Shown piece after piece: positions 25,184 through 33,774 of a stretch of DNA of 64,000 nucleotides. A program made the translations under genes and the position numbers. This DNA comes from Polaromonas jejuensis NBRC 106434 (GTDB lineage: Bacteria > Pseudomonadota > Gammaproteobacteria > Burkholderiales > Burkholderiaceae_C): assembly GCF_001598235.1 (NCBI RefSeq), contig NZ_BCYO01000008.1:1-64000 (forward strand), in the 5' to 3' direction. The notes below the pieces were generated by a model that did not search any database, was not told the DNA's origin, and saw nothing but the letters and a program-made list of their open reading frames with translations. The stretch's first letter is position 1. Each line of letters starts with the position of its first letter.

Positions 25184-25957
25184 TCAGGCCGCTACGCCCA
25201 GCGTCTCTTCGGGCCGCAGCAGCGAGAGGATGTGCCGCTTGTAGTCGTTGAATTGCGGGCCGGTCGGGTCGCGCGGGCGCGGCAAGTCGACTTCGATCAG
25301 CTCGCGGATGCGCCCGGGCCGAGCCGACATGACGGCCACGTGAGTGCCGAGCGCGAGCGACTCGTCGATGCCGTGCGTCACGAACACTATGGTGCTCTGG
25401 CTCTCGCGCCAGATACGCACCAGCTCGCCGTGCATTTCCATCCTGGTCTGTTCGTCGAGGGCACCGAAGGGCTCGTCCATCAGGATGACTTCGGGGTTCA
25501 TGAGCAGCGCGCGTGCGATGCCAACGCGCTGGTTCATGCCGCCAGACAGTTCGCTCGGAAAGTGGTTTTCGAAACCGGTGAGTCGGACCATGTCGATGAA
25601 GCGCTGGGCCTTGTCCCTGCTCTCGCGCTTGTCCATTCCGCGCATCGTCAGGTGGAACGCTACGTTTTCCCATATCGTCAGCCACGGCATCAGCGTAGGC
25701 TGCTGGAACACGAAGCCGCGGTCCGACCCCGGCGCGCTCACGAGTTGGCCGCCGACCGACACCGTGCCGCTGGTCGGCTTGTCAAAGCCCGCAATCATAT
25801 TGAGCAGCGTCGACTTGCCACAACCGCTGGGCCCGAGCAGGCAGAGGAATTCGTTGCGCCCGACCTTCAGGCTGATGTCGTCAAGCGCCTTGACGGCGCT
25901 CTTGCGCTTGGGATCGTTGAAGAACCGCGAAACGCGGTCTATGGTGATCAAGGTCAT
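25184..25957 (-). CDS. ABC transporter ATPase (SsuB/TauB-like)
   Basis: This 257-residue ATP-binding subunit has Walker A LLGPSGCGKST, the Q-loop FVFQQPTLMPW, signature LSGGMNQRVGIARAL and Walker B VILMDEPFGALDEQTR. It is of the nitrate/sulfonate/taurine class. It energises the permease four bases upstream. The start MTLITI at 25957 is chosen because the longer frame overlaps the permease. Confidence 0.92.
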   Translation of the reverse strand: MTLITIDRVSRFFNDPKRKSAVKALDDISLKVGRNEFLCLLGPSGCGKSTLLNMIAGFDKPTSGTVSVGGQLVSAPGSDRGFVFQQPTLMPWLTIWENVAFHLTMRGMDKRESRDKAQRFIDMVRLTGFENHFPSELSGGMNQRVGIARALLMNPEVILMDEPFGALDEQTRMEMHGELVRIWRESQSTIVFVTHGIDESLALGTHVAVMSARPGRIRELIEVDLPRPRDPTGPQFNDYKRHILSLLRPEETLGVAA

Positions 25958-25961
25958 AGGT

Positions 25962-26786
25962 TCAGCCTTCCTTGGCCTGCAGGGTGGAGCCGCGCTGCCA
26001 GCGCAGCACGCGCGCGGCCGCCAGTTTGATGGCCATGTCGCTGAGAAAGCCAAGCAGCCCGATGCTTACCATGGCCGCGATGACGATGTCGTAGCGCAGA
26101 AAGTAGTATGAATCCCAAAGCACGTAGCCGACGCCGCTTTTCACCGCGACCATCTCGGCGGTCACCGACAGCATCCAGGCCGATCCGATCGCGATGCGCA
26201 ACCCCGAGAAGATGCTCGGCAGCGCGGCCGGAAACACGATGTGACGCAACAGGTTCCGCGGCGAGCCGCCCGCCATGGCACCGGCGCGCAGCAGGTTGCG
26301 GTCGCAGGTCTTCACCCCGTGGATGGTGCTCAGCAGCACCGGAAAGAAGGAGCCCAAAAACACGAGGAAGATGGCCGGCTTGTCGGCAATCCCGAACCAG
26401 ATGATCGCCAGCGGAATCCATGACACGGGCGGCACCGGCCGCAGAATCTGCAGCACGGGTTCAATCAGCTTCTCGACAGTGCGGGACCAGCCGATGGCCA
26501 TGCCGATGGCGACGCCCAGAACGGTGGCCAGCGCGAAACCGGCAAGCACCCGGCTCGCGCTCGCGGCGGTGTCAAAAATCCAGTGGCCGCTGTAGCTCTG
26601 GGTGTTGCCGTCGGTGGCGAAGATCCAGTCGGCCCAGGCGAGCAGCACCTGCGACGGTGCCGGCAGCAGGGCGCGCGGCAGCACGCCGGAACGGGAAAAC
26701 ACTTCCCACCCCGCAAGGATCAGCACCGGCACGATCGCGCGCTCGATGCGTCGGTAGAAAGTGGCGAGGGAGGAAGGCAAGTCCAT
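25962..26786 (-). CDS. ABC transporter permease (SsuC/TauC-like)
   Basis: This 274-residue inner-membrane permease has six hydrophobic helices and the EAA loop (LRAGAMAGGSPRNLLRHIVF). PVPPVSWIPLAIIWFGI is typical of SsuC/TauC/NrtB proteins. It pairs with the neighbouring ATPase and binding protein; gaps of 4 and 8 bases indicate one operon. Confidence 0.92.
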   Translation of the reverse strand: MDLPSSLATFYRRIERAIVPVLILAGWEVFSRSGVLPRALLPAPSQVLLAWADWIFATDGNTQSYSGHWIFDTAASASRVLAGFALATVLGVAIGMAIGWSRTVEKLIEPVLQILRPVPPVSWIPLAIIWFGIADKPAIFLVFLGSFFPVLLSTIHGVKTCDRNLLRAGAMAGGSPRNLLRHIVFPAALPSIFSGLRIAIGSAWMLSVTAEMVAVKSGVGYVLWDSYYFLRYDIVIAAMVSIGLLGFLSDMAIKLAAARVLRWQRGSTLQAKEG

Positions 26787-26794
26787 GGCTGGTC

Positions 26795-27796
26795 TCAGTA
26801 GCCGAGTGCGGACTTGGACTTGCCCGTGGCCGCTTCGAGGAAGCGGTAGTCCATATTCTTCTCGATCGCGGCGGAGACATCGGACTGGATGTACTTCAGG
26901 TCGCGCATCATGGCGCCGAGGGCGACTGCGGACGAGCGGTACATCTTGTAGTCGGGGTACAGGTTTTCCACGGCGCCTGCTGCGATGGCCTTGTCCAGCC
27001 CGGTGACCTTCTGGATGGTCTCGACGAATAGCGGCTTGTCGGCCGCCATCAGGGCGTTCACCTTGACAATGGAGCGCACCGTCTCCTCGACCGCCTTCGG
27101 CTTGCTGGCGATCACATCGGAACGCGTGACGATCAGGTTGGTGAGCTTGCCGGCGGCCTGGTCATAAGGGTAGGCGAAAAACCTGGCCGCGTTGAGCTGG
27201 CGGATCTGCGTGGCGAACGGGTCGACCGAGCAGATCAGCTCCACCTCGCCGCGGCGCAGCGCCTGCACGTGATCCGAAGGGTTCGGAATGTTGATGAACT
27301 GCACGTCCCTGTTGACGTCGATGCCCTGCTTGGCGAACGCGCCGCGCATATGGATGTCCTGCGCATTGCCGCGCGAAGCGGCCACGCGGAAGGGCTTGCC
27401 TGCCGCCTTGTAGTCGGCGATGACCTTCTTCAGGCTGGCCCAGTCGTTTTCCTTGATGGGCAGGTCGTTGGCGACCAGCATCTGCGAGCCGCCGTTGACC
27501 TGCCCCGAAATGGCGATCAAATCAAAGCCCTTGTCCAGCGCGCTAGCGTAGTGCAGGTAAGTAACCTGCGCCACGTCGATGCTCTTGGCCAGCAAGGCCG
27601 TCAGCACGTCGTTGCCGGTGTTGAAACCGATCGCTTCCAGCTTGACGTTGGCGGCGTGCTGCGGCGTCAGCGACAGCGGCGTGCAGTGCGCGCACTTGGC
27701 ATAGCCCAGCTTGATCGAGGGGGTCTCTTGAGCGTGGCTTGCCAGCGGCACGATGGCCGCCAACGCCAGCATGAATTTCGCCATGGATCTGAACAT
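26795..27796 (-). CDS. ABC transporter substrate-binding protein (NMT1/SsuA-like)
   Basis: This 333-residue periplasmic protein has a signal peptide (1-22, ASHA), then SIKLGYAKCAHCTPLSLTPQ. The CxxC in the first strand is unusual for this class. Domains follow as in taurine/sulfonate/pyrimidine-precursor binding proteins (AKSIDVAQVTYLHYAS, RGEVELICSVDPFATQ). It is first in the operon that ends with the hydantoinase, so a hydantoin or other ureide is a likely ligand (inference). Two copies of the operator-like 11-mer lie upstream. Confidence 0.9.
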   Translation of the reverse strand: MFRSMAKFMLALAAIVPLASHAQETPSIKLGYAKCAHCTPLSLTPQHAANVKLEAIGFNTGNDVLTALLAKSIDVAQVTYLHYASALDKGFDLIAISGQVNGGSQMLVANDLPIKENDWASLKKVIADYKAAGKPFRVAASRGNAQDIHMRGAFAKQGIDVNRDVQFINIPNPSDHVQALRRGEVELICSVDPFATQIRQLNAARFFAYPYDQAAGKLTNLIVTRSDVIASKPKAVEETVRSIVKVNALMAADKPLFVETIQKVTGLDKAIAAGAVENLYPDYKMYRSSAVALGAMMRDLKYIQSDVSAAIEKNMDYRFLEAATGKSKSALGY

Positions 27797-27874
27797 ATGG
27801 GTTCCTCTGAAGTGTTGGATGGGCGACTGAAAAGGCGCCGCCTGCGCTCAACAAAGCAAATGGCATGCCAAATG

Positions 27875-27885
27875 TTGTATCCAAT
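27875..27885 (-). promoter_or_regulatory. Operator-like site TTGTATCCAAT (1)
   Basis: This 11-mer lies 79 bases upstream of the NMT1-type binding-protein gene. The same sequence or its complement recurs at 27986, 32149 and 32286, with a weaker form near gntR. It is close to the palindrome TTGTATACAA, a common target form of GntR/FCD regulators. Confidence 0.6.
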
Positions 27886-27985
27886 ATGAATCTGGCCACC
27901 GGCGTACTGCAACTTCTCTACTTCTCTCAGAAGATGACGAAGCACCATACAGTTTTGGGAATATTTTCTTCTAGCGCAAAAGAAA

Positions 27986-27996
27986 ATTGGATACAA
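27986..27996 (+). promoter_or_regulatory. Operator-like site ATTGGATACAA (2)
   Basis: Inverted copy of site 1, 100 bases further from the binding-protein gene. Paired sites at this spacing would allow looping or co-operative binding by the GntR protein. Confidence 0.55.
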
Positions 27997-28052
27997 AATA
28001 CCTCTTGGTTGGTGCAGGATGCACGCCCTGCGGGCATGCTGGCGCATGCCGG

Positions 28053-28214
28053 TCAGCGCCAGTCGTGCCGCCCCTCGTTGCCCCAGAGTTCCCGCGCCGC
28101 GGCTTCGGCCTCCACGCAGACGCTTTCCATGTGGCCCCTGGTTGGCCTGCCGTGCTCGACCAGAATCTCGCTCCCGGGGTCGGTGAAGGCCCTGGATACG
28201 GTCGGCCACCTCAA
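28053..28214 (-). CDS. Possible small protein between the two ABC operons
   Basis: This 53-codon frame from TTG 28214 has natural protein composition (FTDPGSEILVEHGRPTRGHM, then VEAEAAARELWGNEGRHDWR) and lies directly after the permease stop at 28238. AAGGAAGG sits immediately before the TTG, rather close. An in-frame ATG lies inside at His-Met. It could be a small partner protein or the C-terminal relic of a larger enzyme. I do not recognise the family. Confidence 0.4.
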   Translation of the reverse strand: MRWPTVSRAFTDPGSEILVEHGRPTRGHMESVCVEAEAAARELWGNEGRHDWR

Positions 28215-28237
28215 GCCTTCCTTGTCAGTTCGAGACG

Positions 28238-29053
28238 TCAGCGTATGCGCTTGCTAATGCCGGTCAGGCGTTCCATCACGATCATCAGCACCAGCGTCAC
28301 CAGCACCATCAGACTCGATACGGCCGCAATGCTGACGTCGAGCCGGCCTTCGAGGTCCTGCCACATGCGAATCGGCAGCATGTCCGTCGAGGCATTGCGC
28401 AGAAACAGGGACACCGGCACGTTGTCGAACGAAGACATGAAGCTGATGAACGCGCCCGCCGCAATGCCTGGCGCGATGAGTGGCAGCGTCACGCGGCGGA
28501 ACGTGTAGGCACGGCTCGCACCGAGGCTGGCCGAGCTTTCGAGCAGGGCGGGCGGCATCTGCGAAAGTGCCGCCACCGTGGTGCGGATCACATAAGGAAC
28601 GCCGACGACGGTGTGACCGACGACCAGCGTCAATAGCGACAGTTCGATGCCAATGCGCGAAAAATAGATCAGCGAAGCCAGGCCGAAGGCCAGCGCGGGC
28701 AGGATCAACGGTGACATGAAGAATGAATCGAGCACCCGCGCCATCGCCTTTTCGGACCTCGCGATGGCCATTGCGGCGGCAACGCCAAGCACCACTGCGA
28801 ACAGGGTGGAAGCAGCCGCGACCTTGAGGCTGTTGAGCGCGGCGTATTGGAGCTGGAAAGCGTCGGGCAGGGATTCGTACCAGCGCAGCGAATAGCCGGG
28901 CGGCGGAAACTTGAGCGAGAAACCGTTGGTGAACGACAGCACGATCACGACGACCGTGGGCGCAAGCAGCAGCAGCGTCGCGATGGTCGCTATGACGCCA
29001 AGCACGGCGGTCAGCGCGATGGCGGAGGGTTCGTGGCGACGGGCAGCACCCAT
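28238..29053 (-). CDS. ABC transporter permease (PotC-like)
   Basis: This 271-residue inner-membrane permease has about six helices and the EAA loop LLESSASLGASRAYTFRRVT. NGFSLKFPPPGYSLRWYESL is typical of PotC/opine-type permeases. It is the fourth gene of the operon ATPase, binding protein, PotB-like and PotC-like. Confidence 0.92.
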   Translation of the reverse strand: MGAARRHEPSAIALTAVLGVIATIATLLLLAPTVVVIVLSFTNGFSLKFPPPGYSLRWYESLPDAFQLQYAALNSLKVAAASTLFAVVLGVAAAMAIARSEKAMARVLDSFFMSPLILPALAFGLASLIYFSRIGIELSLLTLVVGHTVVGVPYVIRTTVAALSQMPPALLESSASLGASRAYTFRRVTLPLIAPGIAAGAFISFMSSFDNVPVSLFLRNASTDMLPIRMWQDLEGRLDVSIAAVSSLMVLVTLVLMIVMERLTGISKRIR

Positions 29054-29057
29054 CGCA

Positions 29058-29924
29058 TCAACCGGCTACCTGGCCGCGGCTCAGTCGCCCCAGCAGGTTG
29101 AAAATGGTCACGCACGCCATGACAGCGACGAGGAACACGAGCGAGATGGCGGCCGCGAAGGGCCAGTTTTGCAGCGAGGACGCCTGCTGGTAGATGTACA
29201 TGGGCATGAACAGCATCTGGCCGCCACCAATCAGCGACTGTGAAATGAAGGCCGTGATACTGGCCGCAAAGGTCAGCAGGCAACCCGCCAGAATGCCTGG
29301 CAGCGTGAGCGGCAGGGTGATGCGGACAAAGGTCCGCAGCGCACTCGCGCCGAGTGCGGACGATGCATCTTCAAGATTCGGGTCGAGCTTCTGCAGCGCC
29401 GTGATGAGCGGCAGCGCCATCAGCGGCAACTGCACATTGGCCAGCGAGACGATGAGCCCGTTGCGGGTGTAGAGCAATTTGAGCGGCGCTTCAATCCAGC
29501 GGAACTCCATGAGCACCGAGTTGACGATGCCCTGGCGCCCCAGGATAACGACCCAGGCGAAGGTCCGCACCACCACGCTGGTCAGCAGGGGCATGACGAT
29601 GATCAGCATCAGCACCTTCTGCAAGGCGCCGGGGCTGCGCACGTAGCTCCAGGCGAGCGCATAGCCGAGCACCAGGCACAGCAACGTGGTCTGCACGCCG
29701 AGCCACAGCGTGTCGATCAGCACCGGCAGCGTGAAGCCGTCGATGGCGATCTTCACGTACTGGTCGGTGCCGAAGGACTTCAGCTCGGGCGTCGCATAGA
29801 AGCTGATCACGATCAGCAGCAGAAGCGGCGCCAGAAAGAAGAGCACGAAGAATGCCGCCAGCGGCGTGGCGAAGGCCAGGCCGTGGCCCGTGACGGGCGG
29901 GCCTTTCATTGCCGAGGTACTCAT
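29058..29924 (-). CDS. ABC transporter permease (PotB-like)
   Basis: This 288-residue permease has about six helices and the EAA loop LEDASSALGASALRTFVRIT. PLLTSVVVRTFAWVVILGRQG matches the PotB class. It starts 32 bases after the binding-protein gene and ends four bases before the PotC-like gene. Confidence 0.92.
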   Translation of the reverse strand: MSTSAMKGPPVTGHGLAFATPLAAFFVLFFLAPLLLLIVISFYATPELKSFGTDQYVKIAIDGFTLPVLIDTLWLGVQTTLLCLVLGYALAWSYVRSPGALQKVLMLIIVMPLLTSVVVRTFAWVVILGRQGIVNSVLMEFRWIEAPLKLLYTRNGLIVSLANVQLPLMALPLITALQKLDPNLEDASSALGASALRTFVRITLPLTLPGILAGCLLTFAASITAFISQSLIGGGQMLFMPMYIYQQASSLQNWPFAAAISLVFLVAVMACVTIFNLLGRLSRGQVAG

Positions 29925-29956
29925 CGTGCGTATCCTGAGGCTGGTTCAGGCCCGGA

Positions 29957-31000
29957 TCAGATCTTGATCTCGCGATTGAAGCGGTCTATCCATGCAGAGC
30001 GGTGCTCGTTGATCTTCTTCCAGTCCTGGAAGATGAACTTCTTTTTCATGTCGGCCGTGTCCTTGGCCAGCACCTTGGCGATTTCGCCGTCCATCTTGAC
30101 CTTGCCGTTGGTCGGCACGACCAGGTACGGGCTCTGCATCAGCTTGCCCTGCACTTCGGGCGACAGCGCGACGTCAATCAGTTGCGCGGCGAGCGCCTTG
30201 TTGGGCGAGTTCTTGACGATGTGGATGCTGGTCTTGAAAGCGATGGCGCCTTCCTTCGGCGCCACGAACTCCACCGGCACGCCGCGCGCCTTGAGGATCT
30301 GAATCGCATTGAAGTTGCCGGGGCTGATGTCGACCTGGCCTTGCTGGAACAAGGCAGCGAGCGCGCCCGGGTTGGCCGCCACCGCCGCCAGGTTGGGCTT
30401 GAGCTTCTCGATGGCCTTGAAGCCTTCTTCGACGTTGCCTTCGTTGCCGCCGTGCATGCGTGCAATTTCAACCAGGAAGCCGGTGCCCAGTGTCGAGTTG
30501 AGATTGGTGATGCCGACGCGACCTTTGTATTCGGGCTTCCAGAGATCAGCCCAGGAAGTCGGCGGCGTCTTGACCTTCTCGGGGTTGTAGGTGAGGCCCA
30601 CGACCTGAAAGAACATGGATGGACCCATCGGGTCCTGCGCCTCGGGAATCAGGTCCTTGTAGTTCTTGCTCTGGGCGGCCGGGAAGGGTTCGACCAGGTC
30701 CTGTCCGATGGCGGTGAGCGCCGGACCCGGATCGTGCAGCATCACGTCAATCGGCGGGTTGTTGCGCGCCGCCGAGACTTTGGCGATCTGGTCGACCGAC
30801 AGCATCGCGTCGAGCAGCATGTCCTGGCCGGCGGCCTTTTTGAAGGCAGGCACCAGCACGTCGCGGTGGGCTTCTTCCCAGCTGCCGGTGAAGGTGGCAA
30901 ACACCAGCTTGCGCGCTTGCGCATGGCTGATGCCGGGAAATAGCTCCATGGCGCTCAGTGTAAGCGCGCTGCCGAGCAGGTGACGACGGGTAAGTTGCAT
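29957..31000 (-). CDS. ABC transporter substrate-binding protein (PotD/polyamine-like)
   Basis: This 347-residue extracellular binding protein has a twin-arginine-like signal (TRRHLLGSALTLSAME, cleavage near SHA). It continues as a PotD/Fe-type binding protein: LVFATFTGSWEEAHRDVLVP, SWADLWKPEYKGRVGI and DISPGNFNAIQILKARGVPVEF. The ligand is unknown. Genomic context (amidase, hydantoinase) argues for an amide or amine compound rather than spermidine. Confidence 0.9.
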   Translation of the reverse strand: MQLTRRHLLGSALTLSAMELFPGISHAQARKLVFATFTGSWEEAHRDVLVPAFKKAAGQDMLLDAMLSVDQIAKVSAARNNPPIDVMLHDPGPALTAIGQDLVEPFPAAQSKNYKDLIPEAQDPMGPSMFFQVVGLTYNPEKVKTPPTSWADLWKPEYKGRVGITNLNSTLGTGFLVEIARMHGGNEGNVEEGFKAIEKLKPNLAAVAANPGALAALFQQGQVDISPGNFNAIQILKARGVPVEFVAPKEGAIAFKTSIHIVKNSPNKALAAQLIDVALSPEVQGKLMQSPYLVVPTNGKVKMDGEIAKVLAKDTADMKKKFIFQDWKKINEHRSAWIDRFNREIKI

Positions 31001-31030
31001 GGCGTTCCTCGTGAAGTGACAGTGAAAAGA

Positions 31031-32116
31031 TCAGGGCGCTGCGAACACGGTGACGCTGGCCGGCGAGGCGGGCTTGACCCACACCCGGGCCCCCGTCGCG
31101 CGCGGGCCTGTGCCAGGTGCGCGCGGTTCGGAAAGCTTGAGCCGCAAGCCGGTCTTGGTGCGGATCTCATGGACGATGGTCGCGCCCAGCGGCATTCCAA
31201 GTTCAACCGTGCTTTCGAACGCACCGAGGGGTTCGTCGCTCAAGCGCATGTTTTCCGGACGGATGCAGGCCAGCACCTTGCTGCCGGGTGCGATACCCGT
31301 CGGGGCGCGGGTCGACAGCATGGTGCCGTTGTCAAGCAACACCTTGGCGCCGTCGCCGCCCAGCGAATCGAGCGTGCCTGGCAGCACATTGGCCGTGCCC
31401 ACGAATTGGTTCACGAAGTAGCTCGCCGGCGCGTCATAAACCTGTGAAGGCGCTGCGAATTGCTCCAGCCGGCCCTGGTTCAGAACCGCCACGCGATCAG
31501 CCATGCCGAGTGCTTCCTCCTGGTCGTGGGTGACGATGATGGCGGTGGTACCGGCAGCGCGCTGGATGCGTTTGATCTCTATCTGCATGTCGAGCCTCAG
31601 GCTCTTGTCGAGCGCCGAAAACGGCTCGTCGAGCAGCAGCACCCGCGGCTCGATGGCCAACGCGCGGGCCAGCGCCACGCGCTGCTGCTGGCCGCCAGAA
31701 AGCTGGCGCGTGAGGCGGCCTGCCAAGTGGCCTAGCTGCACCATCTCCAGCATCTCGGTCGTGCGCCTGCGCGTCGCGTTGCGGTCGGTGCCGCGCGCGG
31801 CAAGGCCGTAGCCCACGTTCTCCGCCACCGTCATGTGCGGGAACAGCGCGTAGTTCTGGAACACAATGCCGACGTTGCGGCGCGCTGGCGGCAGTTCGTC
31901 GATGCGGCGACCGCCTATGACCACCTTGCCGGAGGTCTGCGTGATGAATCCCGCAATGATGCGCAGCAGCGTGGTCTTGCCGCAGCCGCTGGGGCCAAGC
32001 AGTGCGACGAGCTCGCCCGCGGCGACCTCCAGTGTCACGTGATCGACCGCCAGCGTGCCCGCATAGCGGTGCCTGATGTCATCCAGGGTCAGGCTTTGTC
32101 CGGCGGTCGATTCCAT
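31031..32116 (-). CDS. ABC transporter ATPase (PotA-like, with TOBE domain)
   Basis: This 361-residue ATP-binding protein has Walker A LLGPSGCGKTTLL, signature LSGGQQQRVALARAL and Walker B VLLLDEPFSALDKSLR, plus a C-terminal TOBE domain (about 275-361). The frame opens at 32158, but that start lies within operator-like site 3; ATG 32116 (MESTAGQ) with GAAGG upstream is preferred. It is the first gene of the second ABC operon. Confidence 0.92.
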   Translation of the reverse strand: MESTAGQSLTLDDIRHRYAGTLAVDHVTLEVAAGELVALLGPSGCGKTTLLRIIAGFITQTSGKVVIGGRRIDELPPARRNVGIVFQNYALFPHMTVAENVGYGLAARGTDRNATRRRTTEMLEMVQLGHLAGRLTRQLSGGQQQRVALARALAIEPRVLLLDEPFSALDKSLRLDMQIEIKRIQRAAGTTAIIVTHDQEEALGMADRVAVLNQGRLEQFAAPSQVYDAPASYFVNQFVGTANVLPGTLDSLGGDGAKVLLDNGTMLSTRAPTGIAPGSKVLACIRPENMRLSDEPLGAFESTVELGMPLGATIVHEIRTKTGLRLKLSEPRAPGTGPRATGARVWVKPASPASVTVFAAP

Positions 32117-32148
32117 GCCCTTCACATATGCAATCGCTGTGCCAGGTT

Positions 32149-32159
32149 TTGTATCCAAT
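32149..32159 (-). promoter_or_regulatory. Operator-like site TTGTATCCAAT (3)
   Basis: This site lies 33 bases before the PotA-like start. The flanking bases resemble those at site 1: both are followed 60-75 bases later by TGACGAAG. The two upstream regions may therefore share ancestry. Confidence 0.6.
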
Positions 32160-32261
32160 CAGTATTTCGCCCCTGGCGGCCTGCTTTCTCCTTGATGTTG
32201 ACGAAGAGAACGGGCTGGAACTGGTCTTGCTTGGGAACAGGCGGACACCCGTTAAACGATG

Positions 32262-32296
32262 CAATATGGTGCAATTTCGCACCATATTGGATACAA
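32262..32296 (+). promoter_or_regulatory. Operator-like site (4) overlapping an 11-bp inverted repeat
   Basis: CAATATGGTGC (32262-32272) and GCACCATATTG (32279-32289) are perfect inverted arms. The right arm overlaps ATTGGATACAA at 32286-32296. The pair lies 43 bases upstream of the amidase ATG, where a regulator would control the divergent amidase/ABC promoters. Confidence 0.6.
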
Positions 32297-32338
32297 AACA
32301 TAAGGTCTGGTGCATCCATTTAAAAGAAGGAAGCTTGC

Positions 32339-33760
32339 ATGCATGACGATTTACACCGCTGGACGGCCCGGCACATGGCACAGGAGGTGTCGGCTCGAAG
32401 GCTCTCCGCGAGCGAGGTCGCGCGGGCGATGTGCGACCGGGTAGCGAGACTGCAGCCGCAGCTCAACGCCTTTGCGGACTTCGATCCGGCACTGCCGCTG
32501 GCCGCCGCCCTTGCTGTGGATGCACGCCTTGCCGCAGGGGAGCGCCTGCCGCTCGCGGGGGTGCCTTTCACGGTGAAGGACAACCTCTGGTTGGGCGGCC
32601 GGCCAGCGACCTTCGGTTCAAGGGTCTTCGCGAACTTCGTCGCACCACGCGATTCATGGTGCGTGGCCCGGCTGCGTGATCTGGGGGCCGTGCCGCTGGG
32701 CATGACCAACTGTTCCGAATTCGCCTGCAAAGGCATCACCGCTACGCCGCTGCACGGCGAAACGCACAACCCGTGGGACCTGCGGCGCACGCCGGGGGGA
32801 TCGTCGGGTGGCGCCGTGGCAGCCGTGGCGGCCGGGCTGGGACCGATCGCGCTTGCCACGGATGCGGGCGGCTCGGTCCGCCGTCCTGCGGCCCATACCG
32901 GCCTGGTCGGAATGAAGCCGACCCTCGGCCGGGTGCCGAATCCCTGGGGTTTCGACGACCCCAACCACTTGCTGTCCGTCATCGGGCAGATCGGCCGCAA
33001 CGTCGAAGATGTCGCCTTCATGCTGGATGCGCTCACCGCCTGGGAGCCGGCAGACACGCTTTCGTCGCCGGCCTTTGCGACGCCCGATGCCATCGCGTCG
33101 TTGAAACGGCCGCTGCGGCCATTGCGCCTGGCCTGGTCACCCCAACTGGGTTGCGATCTGGCTATCGATGCGGACGTACTCGCCACGCTGGAAGCGGCCA
33201 TCGAGCAGTTGCGCAAGGCGGGCTGGACCATCGAACGGGCTGATCCGGTCTGGCCGCCGCAAGCACGCGAATACCCGCTCATCGCCCTGCAGCAGGCAGG
33301 GCTCGCGCAACGTTTCGGCGAGGTCTGGCGAAAGACGCCGGAGCAGCTCGATCCGGACATCGGGGCGCAGATCGAACTCGGCTTCGCCATTTCCGGAGCG
33401 CGCGTGACCGAACTGCTGAAGCTGCGCGAAGAATTCCACGCCAGTTTCACGCGCCTGTTTGATGGCTACGACGCATTGCTATGCCCCGTGAGTCCGGTCG
33501 AGGCCTGGCCCCTTGGCAGCCTCGGGCCGAGCGAGATCGGAGGCTTGCCGGCGGGACCGCGAGGCCACGCGGCTTTTACGCCAATTTTCAATTACGGCGG
33601 CGTGCCGGCGCTTTCATTGCCATGCGGCACCGGCCGGCAAGGGCTGCCAGTGGGCTTGCAGATTGCCGGGCCTCGCTTTGCCGACGCGCTGGTACTGCAG
33701 CTCGCATGGCATGCGGAACAGGCGCTGGGCGCGGCGCCGTTCTCTCCCCTGATGGACTGA
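32339..33760 (+). CDS. Amidase-signature hydrolase
   Basis: This 473-residue amidase has the Ser-cisSer-Lys triad: K80 (GVPFTVKDN), the Gly/Ser-rich GGSSGGAVAAVAAG (153-166) and nucleophile S179 (TDAGGSVRRPA). It hydrolyses an amide to acid and ammonia; relatives include allophanate and carbamate hydrolases. AGAAGGAAG precedes the ATG. It is divergent from the second ABC operon and carries its own operator site, so it probably acts on the transported compound or its hydantoinase product. Confidence 0.92.
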   Translation: MHDDLHRWTARHMAQEVSARRLSASEVARAMCDRVARLQPQLNAFADFDPALPLAAALAVDARLAAGERLPLAGVPFTVKDNLWLGGRPATFGSRVFANFVAPRDSWCVARLRDLGAVPLGMTNCSEFACKGITATPLHGETHNPWDLRRTPGGSSGGAVAAVAAGLGPIALATDAGGSVRRPAAHTGLVGMKPTLGRVPNPWGFDDPNHLLSVIGQIGRNVEDVAFMLDALTAWEPADTLSSPAFATPDAIASLKRPLRPLRLAWSPQLGCDLAIDADVLATLEAAIEQLRKAGWTIERADPVWPPQAREYPLIALQQAGLAQRFGEVWRKTPEQLDPDIGAQIELGFAISGARVTELLKLREEFHASFTRLFDGYDALLCPVSPVEAWPLGSLGPSEIGGLPAGPRGHAAFTPIFNYGGVPALSLPCGTGRQGLPVGLQIAGPRFADALVLQLAWHAEQALGAAPFSPLMD

Positions 33761-33774
33761 GGCCTGCAGGCCAT

